From positions 1 through 14,859 of the forward strand of contig JBLHPD010000122.1 of assembly GCA_047624165.1 (NCBI GenBank): a DNA stretch of 14,859 nucleotides, in the 5' to 3' direction. The translations under genes were made by a program, and so were the position numbers. Under the pieces are notes generated by a model. The model was not told the origin of the DNA and did not search any database. It saw nothing but the letters and a program-made list of their open reading frames with translations. Positions 13,697-14,859 of this stretch are shown piece by piece. How positions within the stretch are numbered: position 1 is the first letter of the stretch; each line of letters opens with the position of its first letter. This DNA is from Clostridium_AD sp047624165 (GTDB lineage Bacteria > Bacillota > Clostridia > Clostridiales > Clostridiaceae).

Positions 13697-14859
13697 ATGA
13701 ATTATACACAGAATGAAAAGATTATGTCAATAACAGAAAGTACATTAGTCATAGGTATTGATATCGCAAAGCAATTTCAGTATGCGAGAGCGTTTGATTA
13801 CAGAGGTATAGAGCTTAGTAAGGTTAAATCGTTTGAAAATACAGCGGATGGCTTTAAAACATTTCATGAATGGTTAAAATTAGTAGCTAAAGAAAATAAA
13901 AAAGATAACATAATTGTAGGGTTAGAGCCTACAGGTCATTACTGGTTTACATTGGTAAATTTTTTAAAGGAACTGGGGATCAAGCTTGTTCTTGTTAACC
14001 CATTTCACGTTAAACGAAGTAAAGAACTGGATGATAACTCTCAGACGAAAAATGACCTTAAAGATCCAAAAACAATTGCAAAGCTTGTCATTGAAGGCCG
14101 ATATTCTCAACCTTACATTCCGGAAGGAATATATAGTGAGCTAAGAATAGCAATGGGCATGAGAGAAAGTCTTACCAAGAATTTAAATAAAATAAAAAAT
14201 AAAGTAGATCATTGGTTAGACAAATACTTTCCAGAATTTAATGATGTTTTTGCCGACTGGGAAGGGAAAGCTGCCTTAATATCATTATCCGAGTTCTCTA
14301 CACCAGAAGAAGTTTTATCAACAGGTGTTCAACAGATAATTAAGACTTGGAAAAAAGGAGTAAAACGTGCCGTAGGCAATCAAAGGGCTGTGAGGCTTAT
14401 AGAGGCAGCTAAGATTTCTATTGGGATTAAAGAAGGTCTTAGGATGGCTAAAAATGAGCTTAATGCTAATTTAGAACAGTACAGACTATATCTAAAACAA
14501 AATGAACAATTAGAGATAGAAATAGAGGAATTAGCTTTTCAGGTGCCTGGAGTTAAAGAGATGGTATCTATAAAAGGTGTAGGAATAATGACTGCTGCCG
14601 GATTCATTGCTGAAGTTGGTGATATAAAAAGATTTACACATCCAAGCCAAATTCAAAAGCTTGCAGGTTTAAATCTAATTGAATGTAGTTCTGGTAAACA
14701 TAAAGGTAAGACAAGTATAAGTAAAAGAGGAAGAGCGAGGCTTAGAGCACTTTTATTTCGTGTAATAATGCCGTTAGTATCTAAAAATAATGAGTTTAAG
14801 ATGTTACATGAATATTATACAACCAGAAAAGAGAATCCATTAAAGAAAAAGCAATCATT
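13697..14859 (+). CDS. IS110-family transposase (DEDD recombinase), 3' end outside window
   Basis: The frame is open from ATG 13697 (SD GTGGAGGT at 13682-13689) to the window end, 387 codons, close to the roughly 400-420 usual for the family. The N-terminal RuvC-like DEDD domain shows Asp22 (VIGIDIAKQ), Glu77 (VGLEPTGHYW) and Asp120/Asp123 (TKNDLKDPKTIAKL). The C-terminal Transposase_20 part has PGVKEMVSIKGVGIMTAAGFIAEVGDIKRF, QIQKLAGLNLIECSSGKHKGKTSISKRGRARLR, with the Ser-rich segment where the catalytic serine of the family lies. These enzymes move elements without terminal inverted repeats, guided in IS621 by a bridge RNA. No frameshift is seen. The right end is outside the window, so completeness and activity cannot be judged. 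Confidence 0.9.
   Translation, partial: MNYTQNEKIMSITESTLVIGIDIAKQFQYARAFDYRGIELSKVKSFENTADGFKTFHEWLKLVAKENKKDNIIVGLEPTGHYWFTLVNFLKELGIKLVLVNPFHVKRSKELDDNSQTKNDLKDPKTIAKLVIEGRYSQPYIPEGIYSELRIAMGMRESLTKNLNKIKNKVDHWLDKYFPEFNDVFADWEGKAALISLSEFSTPEEVLSTGVQQIIKTWKKGVKRAVGNQRAVRLIEAAKISIGIKEGLRMAKNELNANLEQYRLYLKQNEQLEIEIEELAFQVPGVKEMVSIKGVGIMTAAGFIAEVGDIKRFTHPSQIQKLAGLNLIECSSGKHKGKTSISKRGRARLRALLFRVIMPLVSKNNEFKMLHEYYTTRKENPLKKKQS

Overview
The window is very AT-rich and has strong GGAGG-type ribosome binding sites. It carries families typical of Clostridia: [FeFe]-hydrogenase maturation, tandem large serine recombinases, an IS110 transposase and a VTC/DUF4956/Cthe_2159-type operon. It is most likely chromosomal DNA of a Clostridium-like anaerobic Firmicute. 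All family names come from reading the protein sequences; no database was searched.

Layout. (1) 1-1547: a debris zone. It holds a TnpB-like transposase fragment, a sensor kinase that stops right after its phospho-acceptor (DHp) domain, and an OmpR-type response regulator whose DNA-binding domain is cut short. (2) 1655-5551: a divergent operon behind a promoter with an 11-bp-periodic TTTAAGG direct repeat that looks like a response-regulator site. Its genes are a VTC-type polyphosphate polymerase broken by a one-base frameshift, a DUF4956 membrane protein, and a large Cthe_2159-like surface lipoprotein, followed by a strong terminator. (3) 5658-6515: a DUF1186 protein with a Lys/Asn-rich tail. 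(4) 6606-8690: a TM1266-family regulator and hydG. Upstream are three exact 20-bp tandem repeats, a structured leader and a terminator hairpin ending 24 nt before the start codon, so transcription attenuation is plausible. (5) 8700-12365: a decayed integrative element. A tmRNA (ssrA) 3'-end fragment is fused at its CCA to a recombinase that has lost its catalytic domain; then come an apparently complete serine recombinase and a third one with an in-frame stop. (6) 12481-13467: an FCD-type regulator with a TTG start, behind a good promoter and a 16-bp-arm palindromic operator. (7) 13468-14859: an IS110-family transposase running off the window. Its structured left end could encode a bridge RNA, and it may have landed just inside the start of another gene.

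Working together. The two-component genes probably once controlled the VTC-DUF4956-lipoprotein operon; both the signalling pair and the polymerase now look damaged, while the membrane protein and lipoprotein are intact. TM1266 and HydG serve assembly of the [FeFe]-hydrogenase active site. The recombinases, ssrA fragment, TnpB remnant and IS110 element mark this as a recombination-prone region. The most rewarding parts are the TM1266-hydG leader, the ssrA-recombinase junction, the IS110 left end and the orphaned VTC operon.
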